The translations under genes were made by a program, and so were the position numbers. Of a stretch of DNA of 64,000 nt, positions 48,498 to 59,400 are shown one piece after another; the first letter of the stretch is position 1, and each line of letters opens with the position of its first letter. Source of the stretch: Strix aluco (lineage: Eukaryota; Chordata; Aves; Strigiformes; Strigidae); assembly GCF_031877795.1 (NCBI RefSeq), contig NC_133948.1, forward strand, positions 13,190,948-13,254,947, in the 5' to 3' direction. The notes under the pieces were generated by a model, which was given only the letters and a program-made list of their open reading frames with translations, ran no database searches and was not told where the DNA came from.

Positions 48498-49531
48498 ATG
48501 CGGGCGGCGGGGCCGGCACCGGGAGGTGCCTCCGGTCTCGTGGCCGCTGCTCAGCTCCCGCGGCGGGGCCGCGCCCGGGGCGTCCGCCGGGCTCGTCCGT
48601 CCTTCGTGGATGAGTCGCTGTTCGGGAGTCCCGCGGGGGCGCGCCCGGCGCCGCCCGGTTTCGCGCCTCCCTGGGCGGCGGCGGCGGCGGCGACTCCCGG
48701 TGGCGGCGGCTCCCGGCCGAGGAGTAAGTGCAGGTGAGCGGCGGCCCGGGGCGCTGCCGCGGGTTTTCGGGGCTCACTAGGCGGCCCTGGCCCCCGCGTG
48801 CCTTAGCCTGGGGAGGGCGGCCCGGCAGCGCCCCGCCGTTCCCCCGGGCCGGGCTCGGCGGGCCCCGGGCGGCCCTCGGGAGGGTCTGGGGGTGCAGCTC
48901 AACCTCCTTCCACGGGCCCGCGAGGGTTCTTCCCGCTGCGAGCTGCCTGAATAAACACCCGGTTTCTCTCCTTGCTGCCCCGTGAAGGTTGAGAAGCCAC
49001 ACTCCGTCCTTCTGCGACGAGTCCCTCTTCGGTGCTAAGCCCGAGGGTCCGGCCTGGGCAGCTCCTTGGATGAAGAAGGAAGATGTAGCCAAGCTCCATC
49101 CGCTGCTCTGGAGCCCTCCGCCTGCCCCCCGAAACCAGCCCAGCCCTTCCCCGCCCTCCAGGGAGACCCCCCTGAGAGCCGTCCACCCGCGGGCCCCTGC
49201 GTCGCCGGCAGCAGCGGGCTCTGAGACGGGCCGCAAGGGCGAGTCCTGCCTCTGGAAGCGTCCCGACGGCGATTCTTGCTCCGCAGGCCGGGATGCTCCC
49301 TGCAGAGGACGTTCCCAGTCTCTCAGCCGGCTGAGCACCCCCTCAGACAGGCTCTGTCTGCCTTCAGACAACCTCAAGACTGAAAGATGTAAAAACCAGA
49401 GTCCTCCGACAGCCCCTGCGACCCCCCGAAGACCTCTGATGAGGGGTCGGTCGACAAGTGTGTCAGGCCCTCCTCTGGCCAGGAGCTCCGCAGCAGTGGG
49501 TGGCTGTAAACCCAGGCCTCCCTGGAAGTGA
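48498..49531 (+). CDS. RITA1: RBPJ-interacting and tubulin-associated protein 1
   Basis: Small shuttling protein that binds RBPJ, exports it from the nucleus and dampens Notch signalling; it also binds tubulin. Two coding exons, 48498-48733 and 48988-49531, join in phase 2 to 780 nt, 259 aa (human 269). The paired family repeats are present: [15 protein letters not shown] near residues 34-47 and [18 protein letters not shown] at 82-99. Next comes the LLWSPPPAP motif (118-126), matching the hydrophobic-W-x-P RBPJ-binding element, then ETPLRAVHP. The end CKPRPPWK matches human QKPKPPWK. The start was chosen because it keeps the usual distance to the first DESLFG. Exon 1 is extremely GC-rich with an alanine run. 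Confidence 0.95.
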
Positions 49532-50087
49532 AGCCAAATGTCCCTCTGGATGTAACTACAGCTTTTGTCTCCCCGAGTGGGACCTGACCTCCCGGTGGGT
49601 GAGTCCGTGAGGGCCCTGGGACCTCCCGTGGCCGCAGCCACAGAGGTTGGGGATGCTGCTCCACACAGAAGGATGAGCTGGGAACTGAGCGTGACTGCAG
49701 CACCAGAGCGGGACAGTGTTGGTGGTAACAGCAGCTTCCACTGAGTGTCCTGTGGTTGTTGGATGAGGTGTGGTAATGAGTCAGGTTCCTCCTCTCCAGG
49801 AATTCCAGCCGGGACGTTGGAACAGCAGGAGGCAGGGCTGCCTGCAGCGTAGGTCCGAGGCCTGTGCAGGAGAAGGACCAGGCACAGGTACACCTACAGC
49901 CTCACTCGGGGGGGGGACAGCAGAGCATGAGCTCGGCTGGAGCTCCCGGAGCAGGGAGCAGAGGGTACCGCCGGAGTGGGGGTCCCAGGAGAGGCTGGCC
50001 GGGACAGTTAAGGTCTGAGGGCCTGACGGGGACCTCCACTGACCATTTCTGGGGAGAGGGGACCTGCTTCAACCTGCCTGTCATGTA

Positions 50088-50545
50088 CAATCACAGGATG
50101 GCTCATGCTCAGCAGGACTGCAGGAGATCTCTAGCCCAGGCTCCTGCTCCAGGCCGGTGAGCTGTGGGCTCAGGCAGGGCTGCCCAGGGCTTTACCCAGT
50201 TGGGTGGTGGAAACCCTCCACCTCCCTGGCACCCCCTCCCACTGCTTGACTGTCCTTGGGGTGAAAAGTTTCCCTTTATATCCAGTTGGAGCCTTTCTTG
50301 TTTCAAATTGTGTCTGCTCTCTCATTCTGCTCTGCACCTGAGCACCAAGCTTGGCTCAATCCTCACGGTCACCTCCTTTTCGCAGGTACTGGGAGGCTGT
50401 GCTGAGGCCCCCCGAAACCTTCCCTTCTCCAGGCTGAAGGAGCCCTGTTCCCTCAGGCTCTGCGCATGGGATGTGTGCTCCAGCCCCGACCATCCTGGTG
50501 GCTCTCTGCTGGACTCGCTCCATTTCATCAACACTTTAATGATCT
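50088..50545 (-). mobile_element. Old CR1 LINE fragment, antisense
   Basis: Diverged sequence with the order of words seen in inverted CR1 3' ends: ATCACAGGATGGC, GCTGCCCAGGGC, GTGGAAACCCTCCACCTCC, TTCCCTTTATATCCAGTTGG, CTTCTCCAGGCTGAAGGAGC, CCCTCAGGCTCTGCGCATGG. No open frame remains. It differs clearly from the two younger copies, so it belongs to an older subfamily. Ends are approximate. Confidence 0.75.
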
Positions 50546-50687
50546 CCTCTGGCAAGGGAGGACAAGCTGAGAGGTGAGGAATGGCATCGCCCTGCTCCTG
50601 CTGAGGACGTGCTGAGTGGACACATAATCCCATGGTTTGCACTGAGGGTTGTGAGGTGCTCTCACAGCAACACCCTGCTCATTGCCA

Positions 50688-50693
50688 AATAAA
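50688..50693 (+). terminator. RITA1: Possible RITA1 poly(A) signal AATAAA
   Basis: AATAAA about 1.16 kb after the RITA1 stop. If used, the old CR1 fragment is part of the RITA1 3'UTR. No AATAAA was noticed closer to the stop. Confidence 0.45.
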
Positions 50694-51426
50694 TGATCCA
50701 AGGCAAATCTGCTGGGGCCTCGTGTTTGGTCTGTGGGATGCTGCTGTGTGATCTGGGCACAGCTAGCGTCTCCAAAGACTGGGCAAAAGAAGCTCCTCTT
50801 CGGTTTCCATTCTAGAGGTGGGAAAGAGCAACTCGGTTGGTAGGAATACAGGTAGGGAGGCAGCTAAAGGACGTGGGCCGGGTGACGGGGTTTGCAGCCA
50901 GTGTCACTGCCCCCCTGGGAAGGGGGGCTGCAGCGACCAGCTGCTGAAGTTGGGGAATGCAGGGGAGTCACTGGGAGTTCGGTAACTCCCTCCCGTGCAA
51001 AGGGAAACATTCTCTCAAATTCACCCAAGGACAAACTGGTCCAGGTTAAGTGCATCATTCTGCCCCCAGAAATTATTTTATTGCCACCTTGAGCAGCAGC
51101 AGGATTGGGCCTTGACCCATGTGAGCACACGAAGGGTACTGAAGCTAGGAAGGCCAGCCAGGAGCCTGCGCTCCTGCTCCAGTCCCGTTGGCAAGAAAGG
51201 TTGTTACTGCTTTTGAAAGGCAACAGAGCTCAACCTAAAATGGTGAGAACATGTCATCATACCACTGCTCTGATGTCCTCTGTCTCTGACAGCCAGCCCT
51301 GGCAGGCTCAGGCCTCAGTGCAAGTGCTATCTCAGCTGATGGTTGTAATCTGGGAGAGCTGAGCCCCAGGGGAGCAAGCAGCCTTGCTGGGAGGAAAGAA
51401 TGGAGGGCAGAGGATGGATTTTGTGC

Positions 51427-54159
51427 TTATTTCTTGGCCTTCATGCCCTCTCCCTTTTTCTTCATCTTCGACGTGAGGAGTGTCTGGAACAAGCAGCTTT
51501 TCTGGATGCAGGTGGCAGCACAGGTCACAGCCATCTCCCTCATGTCCCGCTCAATCTTCTGCTGCATTCAGCATTCCTCCTCACTCCAGGAACAGTAGGT
51601 AAGCACCGTGTGTTTCCCCTTCAGGGCCAAGCCTTTTCCTTTGTGCAGACAGCATGAAGTGCCTCTCGCTCAGCCTGGCAAGACAGCAGATGCCAGTTAC
51701 TACAAGCTTGAGGGCCTTCACCGGGTTCTCCCTGCACAACCCTGTGGAGGAATCCTTGTAGTTAGCCCAAATCTAGGTAGAATTGGCCCCTGCCTGCTGG
51801 CCTGAGCCTTCCCAAAGGGACCAAAAAAGGAAGTGAGCCTGATGAGACTTTTCAAGAGGTGCCAGGTGGAAATTCCTTCATGCTCTTTTGAACCTCCCAC
51901 CGCAGCTTCCCTACATTGCAGACAGCCTCCGTCCGCTGGTGGGGACTGGCCGAGTAGGGCACATGCAGGTCAGGGCCTGCTTTGCCACCGCTGTGAAGAA
52001 AAGGCCCCATCTGTGTGGTTTGGATGGGGCTGAGCCTGAGCCAAGAGCTTTGCTGAGAAACAGGTTCTATTAGTGGTGCTGTAACCCAGCTAATATGTGC
52101 GTGGGAAGAGCCAGGACTTGTCGGGCTGCAGGTGGCCAGGGACAGGCAGTTTTAGTGGCACTTGGCAGCGGTTTATTCCTTGCCCACTGCACTGGTGAGC
52201 CACGCAGAGGAGGAGGGGAAGGGTTAGGGGAGCCAGCAGTTCTGGGGCTCGGTGCTCCAGCCACCCTGATGGGAAGCAAGAATAACCCGATGTTATTAAA
52301 AACCTAAGAAGATGAGGATCTTTATGATCAGCATCAAGCTTTCAGCCCCCCCTCCCTACACCTTGCAGGAATCAAGCAGCTTTTTTCCACGGGTAAAAAC
52401 TGTAGGGACATGAAAGCAATTAGGGCCTTCTCAGAGGAGGCTCTGGGGGTGCTGACATGAATCTGAGCCTGCTCAACTTCATTTGGGTTGTCATCACAGT
52501 GACATGCAAGCTGTTAAGCCTGCAGGTCTCTCAAGTGGGCTGGGAGAGAAACCAAAGTGTGATTTGGACACTAGATGGAGACAAGAGGGTTAAGGATTGA
52601 CACGAAAGAGAGGCCTGTTCCCTAGCAGCAGGTGGATGAGTCAGATCCAGCGAGGCGAGTCATCGGTAAACTGGGGTAACTGCTCTGAAATCTAAGCAGC
52701 AGAGAACTGCTGAACCCGAAAGCAGGATACAAAGTGCAATGTTGGAGTGTTGGAGTACTTGAAAGCTGAAGCCTTTTAAAACAAAGAGAGATTTTATGTG
52801 AAAACCAAGTTGGGAGTGGCTTGTATGGCCAGGGGTGGCCATTTTACTCCCACTGCTGCGTTCAGGCTCCAAGGAATCAATAGGGGAAACCAGAGACCGT
52901 CGCATCAGCCACACACTTTCCTGTCCCACATTGGCCCAGGTTGCCACCGAGGGCTTCCAGGCCATCAGGAGGTCGGAACTGGCACTTCCTCGTTATTTAC
53001 ACCACAAGGACAATGTTGGTTAAAATACAAATGGGTTGCTTGAATTTTGTACTGCAGTTCTCACTTGCATTTGATGCTTCACTACTGCCCTGTCCTCTTG
53101 TTCTACCAGAGCTGTGCAGTCCAGCATGAGAGCAAAAGATGCCCCATTGCTGCTGTGGCTGCCCTGCCTGTAGGCTGGTGCTTGTGTGGAGCAAACACCA
53201 AGTGTGAATAAAATGAGGTGGGGGAAATATTTGGTTGTTTCCTAGCTTCCGATTCACCCTGTCCAGTGTCACTGATGCTCAGCTCAGGTGAGAGTTGTTG
53301 ATACAGAGGCCTGAATCACAGCTGGGACTCCTGCCTGCTGCTGCTCTTATTTCTAGTTTTTCTATCTGCTCAGCATTGTGATAAATCACACTCTCCACCA
53401 TGGACTCAATTCTGACTGCTTGTCTTGTGTGTCTCAGCAAATTACCAGCCAGTCTGGGAACTGCTTCGATTCCAAAATGAGCTGCGCCCAGCCCTGGGTG
53501 CTACAAACGACTATAAAAGATGGTTTTATGTGCAGGCAGTATTGCATTTGCTCTGCTTAGCCCATACCAGCTCCCTTGTTTCTCAACACGTGCCTCACCT
53601 GATCTGTGGTAGCTTCACTGCTCTGCATTTTGGCTAGTGTGCAGCCTCTCCAGGCTGGCACAGCGCTTTGCAGAGGAGGTTTCAGAGCTGAGTCAGTGGA
53701 TGGGGAGGAAAGGCGGTCCTGCGAGTAAGCTACTTGCTTGGTGTTGCAATTGTGTTGTTATAGGGCTTCTTTCCACTGAAATCAGCAGAGCATTGTGATG
53801 AAGCAAGTACGCTCCCAAAAACAGCGTATGCATCCTGCCAGGAGCTGGCAGGAGCCAGGTAATTATCTGAAGCAGGCAACAGCCTGACCTGACAGCACTA
53901 TGACAGGTTTAATCTCCTGCACTACCTTTTCAAGAGCCAGCACTGATTCTCAGTGCTCCAATACAAGTGTTCTGAGTTGTATCCGTAGGTGCCAAGTGTC
54001 CAGCTGTAGCTCGGCACGTTCATTCGGGGAAGCCCACAGCTCCCGTTTCTGCTGTTTCACCGCTTTATGCTTGGTCTGCGGATCTTGAAGTCTTTTGGCC
54101 AGCTCTTGCAAGCTGTTTTTGAGATCTCTCATCACATTGTCTTCCTTATAAATCCAGCC
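51427..54159 (-). pseudogene. IQCD: Decayed IQCD / DRC10 (nexin-dynein regulatory complex subunit)
   Basis: Two pieces on the minus strand match human IQCD. Piece 1, exon 54159-53926 (donor GTAGTG), encodes KEDNVMRDLKNSLQELAKRL, then QQKRELWAS and LRTLVLEH; a TGA at 53952-53950 follows, although the exon continues in frame as ESVLALEK, aligning with human ENREAEQALRK. Piece 2, 51674-51427 after a CAG acceptor, encodes EREALHAVCTKEKAW, then needs a frame change to LKGKHTVLTY, meets a TGA after SEEEC, and resumes as MQQKIERDMREM...AATCIQ...KMKKKGEGMKAKK with TAA at 51429-51427. The IQ motif (human AATLIQALWKGYLVR) has lost its Gly and Arg residues. The N-terminal half is not found. It sits between RITA1 and TPCN1 in the orthologous orientation, so it is a unitary pseudogene unless these are assembly errors. 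Confidence 0.75.
51675..53925. other. Interior of the IQCD remnant
   Basis: No further IQCD exon was recognised between the two remnant pieces; the segment for human KYKVETEIENWIQKYDTEM was looked for and not seen. No transposon or other gene stands out. Confidence 0.5.
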
Positions 54160-54815
54160 CTGGAGGATGACACAAAGAAGTACCACTAAGAAGGGGAGGG
54201 TGTGCGAGGCATCAGCTGGACGGAATAAAAGGCTCATTTGCAAAGGTGTTGGTAATTTAAGGCTGGACACCTCTGCTCTGGGAGCAAGGGGGATGCTCCA
54301 GCTGGACAGAGAGCTTACCTACCCCTTTGTAACACTGATGGGAGTTCTGCTGGTGGCAAAACAATCAGAGCCACTGGACAGAGCCCCGTGGCTTTATCGG
54401 GCTGGATTGGGCTCAGAGGGACTGTCCTGGAGACTCTGCTCAGTGGGCTGCCTGTGAGCAAAATGCTCAGCCTGGAGCAGATTTATTCATTGCACACTGG
54501 GCTGCTCGCTTCCAGCGTGAGAATCCTCAGAGGTGGATGTAATCCTGGGGTCTTGGGAGCGTCGTCTTTCACCGACGGGGCCCTCGGCCCTTCACGGCAC
54601 CTACTGTCCCCGGTGCCTCTTGGAGCTGGGCTGTGCTGCCCTGCCCCTCCTCAGGGCCCATCTCTTCCCTGCGCCCACCGACGGCCCCGGAGCGGCGCCT
54701 GGGAACAGAAACAACTCCTCCTCGGGGCGGGCCGGGGCAGCGGCCCAGCGCGGGGGCTGGGGGCTCCCCTCAGGGTGGGCTTCGGCGGGCCCAGAGCTCC
54801 CGCCCTCCGCCCGCG
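54160..54815. other. Expected IQCD 5' region, no exons seen
   Basis: In mammals the large N-terminal IQCD exon lies between the coiled-coil exon and the shared TPCN1 promoter. Here the minus strand shows no open frame resembling it. The sequence turns GC-rich from about 54600. Confidence 0.55.
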
Positions 54816-54822
54816 TCGCGCC

Positions 54823-54835
54823 GTTGCTAGGCGAC
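54823..54835. promoter_or_regulatory. RFX X-box in the IQCD/TPCN1 promoter
   Basis: GTTGCTAGGCGAC is an X-box (half-sites GTTGCT and GGCGAC with a one-base spacer). It lies in the CpG island on the IQCD side. It suits a ciliary gene such as IQCD, not the lysosomal channel TPCN1. Confidence 0.7.
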
Positions 54836-54859
54836 CGCTCCGCTCGCCTCTGACCCCCG

Positions 54860-55320
54860 GGGCGGGCCCTCAACACAGCCAATGGCAGCCTGCGCTCCGC
54901 TCCGCGAGAGCCCGCCCCTTCCTCCCCGTGGTCGAGGCGTGATGTTCTTAGTCCATCACCACTTTCGGCCAATCGGCATCCTCGCCTGGCCGGAGAGGCA
55001 GCGCCGCCACCCAACGACGAGGCGAAGTGCTGGAGGGAGGAGGAGGCGGGAGTAATCCGGATCACCTCGCGGGGGCCAGGGGCCGGCGGTGGGCGGGGCG
55101 GAGCGGGCACGGAGCGTGGATTGGCGGGAGAGGGGGAGGCTCGGCCTCTTCGGGAGGGGCCCAAGCGGCCGCGGCCAATGAGAGGCGGCGGGGCGGGGCC
55201 GCGCGCGCCGGGCGCTGAGGCGAGGTGGCGCAGCGGCCGCGGGCGCCGGTTCGGCGGGGCCGGGTCGGGGCGGGTACCGGCGGGGGGGGGGGTCCCTGGG
55301 GGCCGCAGGCATGAGGGGCT
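54860..55320. promoter_or_regulatory. TPCN1: CpG-island promoter with four CCAAT boxes (TPCN1/IQCD)
   Basis: CCAAT at 54879-54883, 54969-54973 and 55175-55179, and the inverse ATTGG at 55120-55124, lie in dense CpG sequence with GC boxes (GGGCGGGGCGG near 55091). TPCN1 transcription probably starts around 55200-55500. A possible non-coding exon at 55498-55543 is bounded by CTCCTAG and GTGAGT. Human TPCN1 and IQCD are also head-to-head. Start sites are inferred. Confidence 0.7.
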
Positions 55321-56378
55321 GGTGGGGGGCAGGCTCACCTGCGGGTTGCACGAGGGCTCCGCGGAAGCCGGGGGTGGCGGCGGGGCCGGTTGGCTCGTGC
55401 CGGGAGGGTGATGGGGCTGAGGGGAGCCCGGGGAGGGGGCCGGCCCGAGGCCTCCACAGCGCGGTGACAGCCCCGTCTCGGTGTCCCTCTCTCCTAGGCC
55501 GCGGGAGGAGTCCGGTCCCGGCCGCTCTGCCTGCTGCCCAGCCGTGAGTGTCCGCCGCGAAGACTCCCGTCCCGGCTCTCGGTGCAGCCCAGCGGGCGCG
55601 GGGCGGCTCGGCCCGAGGCCCCCGCTCAGCAGCGGCGCGGTCGGCCTGTTGCTGTGGGAGATGCGGCCTCCGGCGTGACTTCTTCCTGCCCTCGCCACGG
55701 CCTGCGAGGAAGGAGACGGGAAGAGTAAGATCTGCGTGGCGACACCGGTTGCGGAGCGTCCCTGTAACGTTGTCCGGGGACTGCCTGATTATTTTTTTTT
55801 TCCTCCACCTTTTAAAGAAATCTGTGACTTTGTGACAGTGACATCACCCAGTAAAAAAGCCTACAGGAACTTCATGTGTGCAGCTTCAAACTGGTCTCTT
55901 TTTCTCCCTCCTGCCCCTCCCCACCTGAAATCGAGGTATTTTGGCATGACAGGGGAAAGAGCCATGTGTGATGGGGACACTTAGCATCATGTTGGCTCTG
56001 GATGCATCACACTCACCTGCTTCTTGTGCTGAGTGGTCAGGAGTTTCTCAAGAAGCGCTTTCTTTTTCTTCCATGCTATGCTGCGAGCTGTGCACTGACT
56101 GGAATAGGCAGCCCAAACCTGACTTTTTGAATTTAGCTTTTGCATAAATACTGCTGTTGAGTCTAGGATCCTGTGCTGCTTTTTGAAAGCAAATAACTAG
56201 ATCCTTTTTTGAACTGTTCTCTCTAGAGATGGGTACACATACCTTTATATTCTCATGTCTAGAAGACATCCCTGATGGAAGACTTTCTAGGGAGAGTTTC
56301 TGACACAAGCGTTTTACAAGTGGAACTGAAAAAGGCGTTATTTAAAGTTCTTGGAGTAGGAGCCTCTGAAGGGTCAGG

Positions 56379-56490
56379 ATGGCTGTGAGCATGGATGATG
56401 ACGTTCCCCTCATCCTCACCCTGGACGACAGTGGAAGCAGCGCCTCAGCCCCTCTTGATGACCTGGATCGGGAGGAGCTGCCTAACGAAA
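56379..56490 (+). CDS. TPCN1: Two pore segment channel 1, first coding exon (partial gene)
   Basis: Endolysosomal two-pore cation channel, gated by NAADP-linked proteins and phosphoinositides. This exon encodes the cytosolic N-terminus: MAVSMDDDVPLILTLDDSG is nearly identical to the start of human TPC1 (MAVSLDDDVPLILTLDEGG), followed by a divergent acidic stretch ending EELPNE. It ends in phase 1 at donor GTAAGA. ATG context is CAGGATGG. The remaining exons, including both six-helix channel repeats, lie beyond the window. Gene identity is also supported by the position after RITA1 and IQCD. Confidence 0.93.
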
Positions 56491-59400
56491 GTAAGATCAC
56501 TTTGTCGTTGTTTCCTGCCCACTTGTTTTTCTCTTTGTGGTGGCTGCTCTTTCTTGCGCTTGCCAGGGCCTGAAACTCTCAGAGCTGTCATTTGGCATCC
56601 CTGCGGCTGCCTGAGAAAAGCAGATCAGGAAGTTGCTTATTATGTTGCTTGTTTACTCACAGCACCCGTGTTTTGCCAAAAGGGCAGAGGACACTGGATG
56701 GACGGGTCCTACCTATGCTGTTTCTAACACACATTTTTTGTGGTTTCTGTGTGACCTCATTGTCCTTAAACTCTTCTTTCCTGCACATTGGCCCAGAGCG
56801 TCTCCTTTTCTTGGCACTGGCCTGCTGTGCTGTGCCACTGGCCCAAGCTGTCAGGTGCACCAGCTGCAATTATGTCATGTAGGATTTTCCTAGCATCATA
56901 AAGCATCTGTCCTTTGCAACTGTTGTTTTGCCTGTTTACATTCTGATTTTTGCAATAAGGAAAGTGATATGTATTGATAAATCACTTTAACATCTTTATT
57001 GTATTCTTATCAAAGAACCTGGAGTACTTTTAGACAATACATTCATACTCCTGTTAGCCCCTGGCATCTAGTGGGACAGAGTCAGCCTGTGAGTGTTGGG
57101 AGGGGGGAAAACAGAAGCCACCATCTCTCAGAAGCATTGCTTTCTCCTTGGCGTGTCTTCGTTAAAGCCATTGCCCTGCACTAGGTGAGATGGGAAGGGT
57201 GCATTTGAGCATGTTCCGTGAGTTTCTGGTTTATGTTCTACTTCACTGAATGTATTTGAGCACTTTTGTTCAACACGTCCCTTTGACTTTCAGTTGACAT
57301 TGCAGGTGTATGCACAGGTCGTGTGATCCTATTCAAGCCCTTGCTGCCAAAGCTTAACATTTGTAACAAACATTTTCCGGCCTGGCATCACATTTTTCCA
57401 CATTATACCTCTATTCCATACTGCCTCTAGGACTCTCTGATTTAATTTTTCTCTTGCAATCATATGTGTGCCCTTAATTTTCTCCCTCTGGGGCTTCCTG
57501 AGCCAGTAGGTAGTTTCTGACAAGATTCCTCCTCCTCCTCCTCTCCCACCCCTGCAATATACATCCCTGGCTAAATTGCCCAGTTGACTTTTCTAAGCTC
57601 TGCTACATTGTTGCTTCATCACATCTGCTCTATTGCATCTGTTTGTCTTTTAAAGTTAAGCTCTCTATTTTTAAGTTAAATAGAAGAGAGAATGCTTTCT
57701 CTGCCCACGGGTATATTTATAGGCTTTCTTGTGACTAATTTTAACCACTCTTCTCTCATTTTTTCTTCCACCCGCCTCCCATCCCTTTAAAGAAGTAGTT
57801 GTGTGAGGTTTTTCATTTGGTTGAAGCCATCACAACTGTGTTAAAGCACAAACATGAGAATGATCGTATTAATAAATAAAAATATTCTACAATCTGCTTC
57901 CCTTGAAATACAGGGAATTTGTTTAGGGACCAATTTTGTACTTCTTAAAAGATCACTGTGGGGGTTTTGAGAATTCATTTCCTGGAATTCTTCGAAGGAA
58001 GGGTCTCTTGGTATTGAAGAACTGTTATTTTGCTATATGTTTTAATCACTGTTAAAGTTGAATTTGCTGAAAAATATAAAGCATATTCTATGCAAGTGAT
58101 ACTGAATGATATGGAACCATCTGAAGTCAGTGGGTGCTGCGAGAGTGGGATGAAAGATGAGAAGAGGAAGGCTGGCATAAACAATTTGAAAGGCACATTT
58201 ATCTCCGAGAAGCGGGAAGCTTAAATTAGTGAGTGAGCAGGCTGACGCCATCATCACTTGCAAAAGTAAGCGTGTTTAAAAACCAGAACATGTAGTCCAG
58301 CTTTCCTCTTTGCCTGCGAAGAAAATCTACTGTGAAATGCAGAAAAGTTGTGTCTCGTGGAAGCTGTGGGGAATTCACATGTTTCCCCTCTGCCTCCACT
58401 TCTCTGCTGAAGACTGAAATGACATTAACAGAACTGTATCATTTCCTATTTTTATTCAGAGGCTTGTCTTTTTCAGGAAAAAAGAGTATGTGAGAAGCCC
58501 TTTTCAGGAGAGGAAGAGCCTGCCAGGCTGATGATGAGGGCATGGGGACAGGGAAGGGCAGGAGGCTGTTTCCTTCTGGTTTTGTCTTCCTTATGCCTAA
58601 ACTCTCACAATAGAATATTCAGCCAGAATTTGGAGGAATAGCTCACTTGTTACTGTGCCTGACCATCGACTCCTAGGGATTTGGTGGCAGGTCAAGCACA
58701 AAGCTTTTATTTAAGTGTGTCCCCAGATACCAGCTGGGACTGTTTGCAGTGAAGGACTCATCATCCTCTTCCCAGGTGACACCGAGGGAAAAACAAAGTG
58801 GGTGTAACCGCCCTTATGTTAAATCGTGCATCCAAGGCTGATAATAATTAAGTTGTGCTCTTGTTTTGTGTTGCTATGTCAATGAACCTCTCTAAATTTT
58901 AATCCATATTCTAGCCTGTCACAGCCATCTTGCTAAGTGCTGCGTATCTGTGGGATTTCAGTGTATCACCTTTCACGTTTTTTAAGGCACTCCTTGTGCT
59001 TTTTTAAAAAAAACTTGATCCATGATGTAGCTTTGTTACAGTCAGGTCCTTGGATAAATGAATTTGTAGTTTTGGACTCTTAGTGTTGATTGTCTGGAAA
59101 TGCAGACAAGTTACTGGGTTGAACTAAGTAGTAATAGGGTTTTCTGAAAGCAAGCCTGTTGCAGGTGTGGAAAGGACAGGCTGAAGTGCAAGAGTGTATT
59201 CCTTTCTGTACCTTGCAGAAGAGTCCTCTTCTGGGTAAGTGAATGCCTTGGGGTTAGAGTGAAAGAAAGCTAAATGAGAAAACTGTGTGGAAAATTACAT
59301 TCTTAAAGAAAATGCCCAGCTGCAAAAATTAATATCCCTAATCGTACAGCTCTTAAGCACTTAATGGGAGAAAATACTTGCATGGGGAGGAATATTAAAA

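Larger units (their letters stand above)
49532..51426. other. RITA1 3' flank and intergenic
   Basis: It holds the RITA1 3'UTR, an old CR1 copy (50088-50545) and an AATAAA at 50688-50693. The rest (50700-51426) shows no gene. Confidence 0.6.

Noticed and set aside
47353-48780. 475-codon plus-strand frame with GDTGT repeats
   Set aside because: It is the minisatellite read on the strand opposite DDX54, running into the RITA1 promoter in a frame other than RITA1's. No evidence of a repeat protein.
48046-49893. 615-codon minus-strand open frame antisense to RITA1
   Set aside because: A mirror of the GC-rich RITA1 exons and the minisatellite. It has no conserved domain, no splice logic and overlaps a well-supported gene.
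56500-56900. Open frames following the TPCN1 first coding exon
   Set aside because: They continue past a strong donor (GTAAGA) and do not match TPC1, so they are intron read-through.
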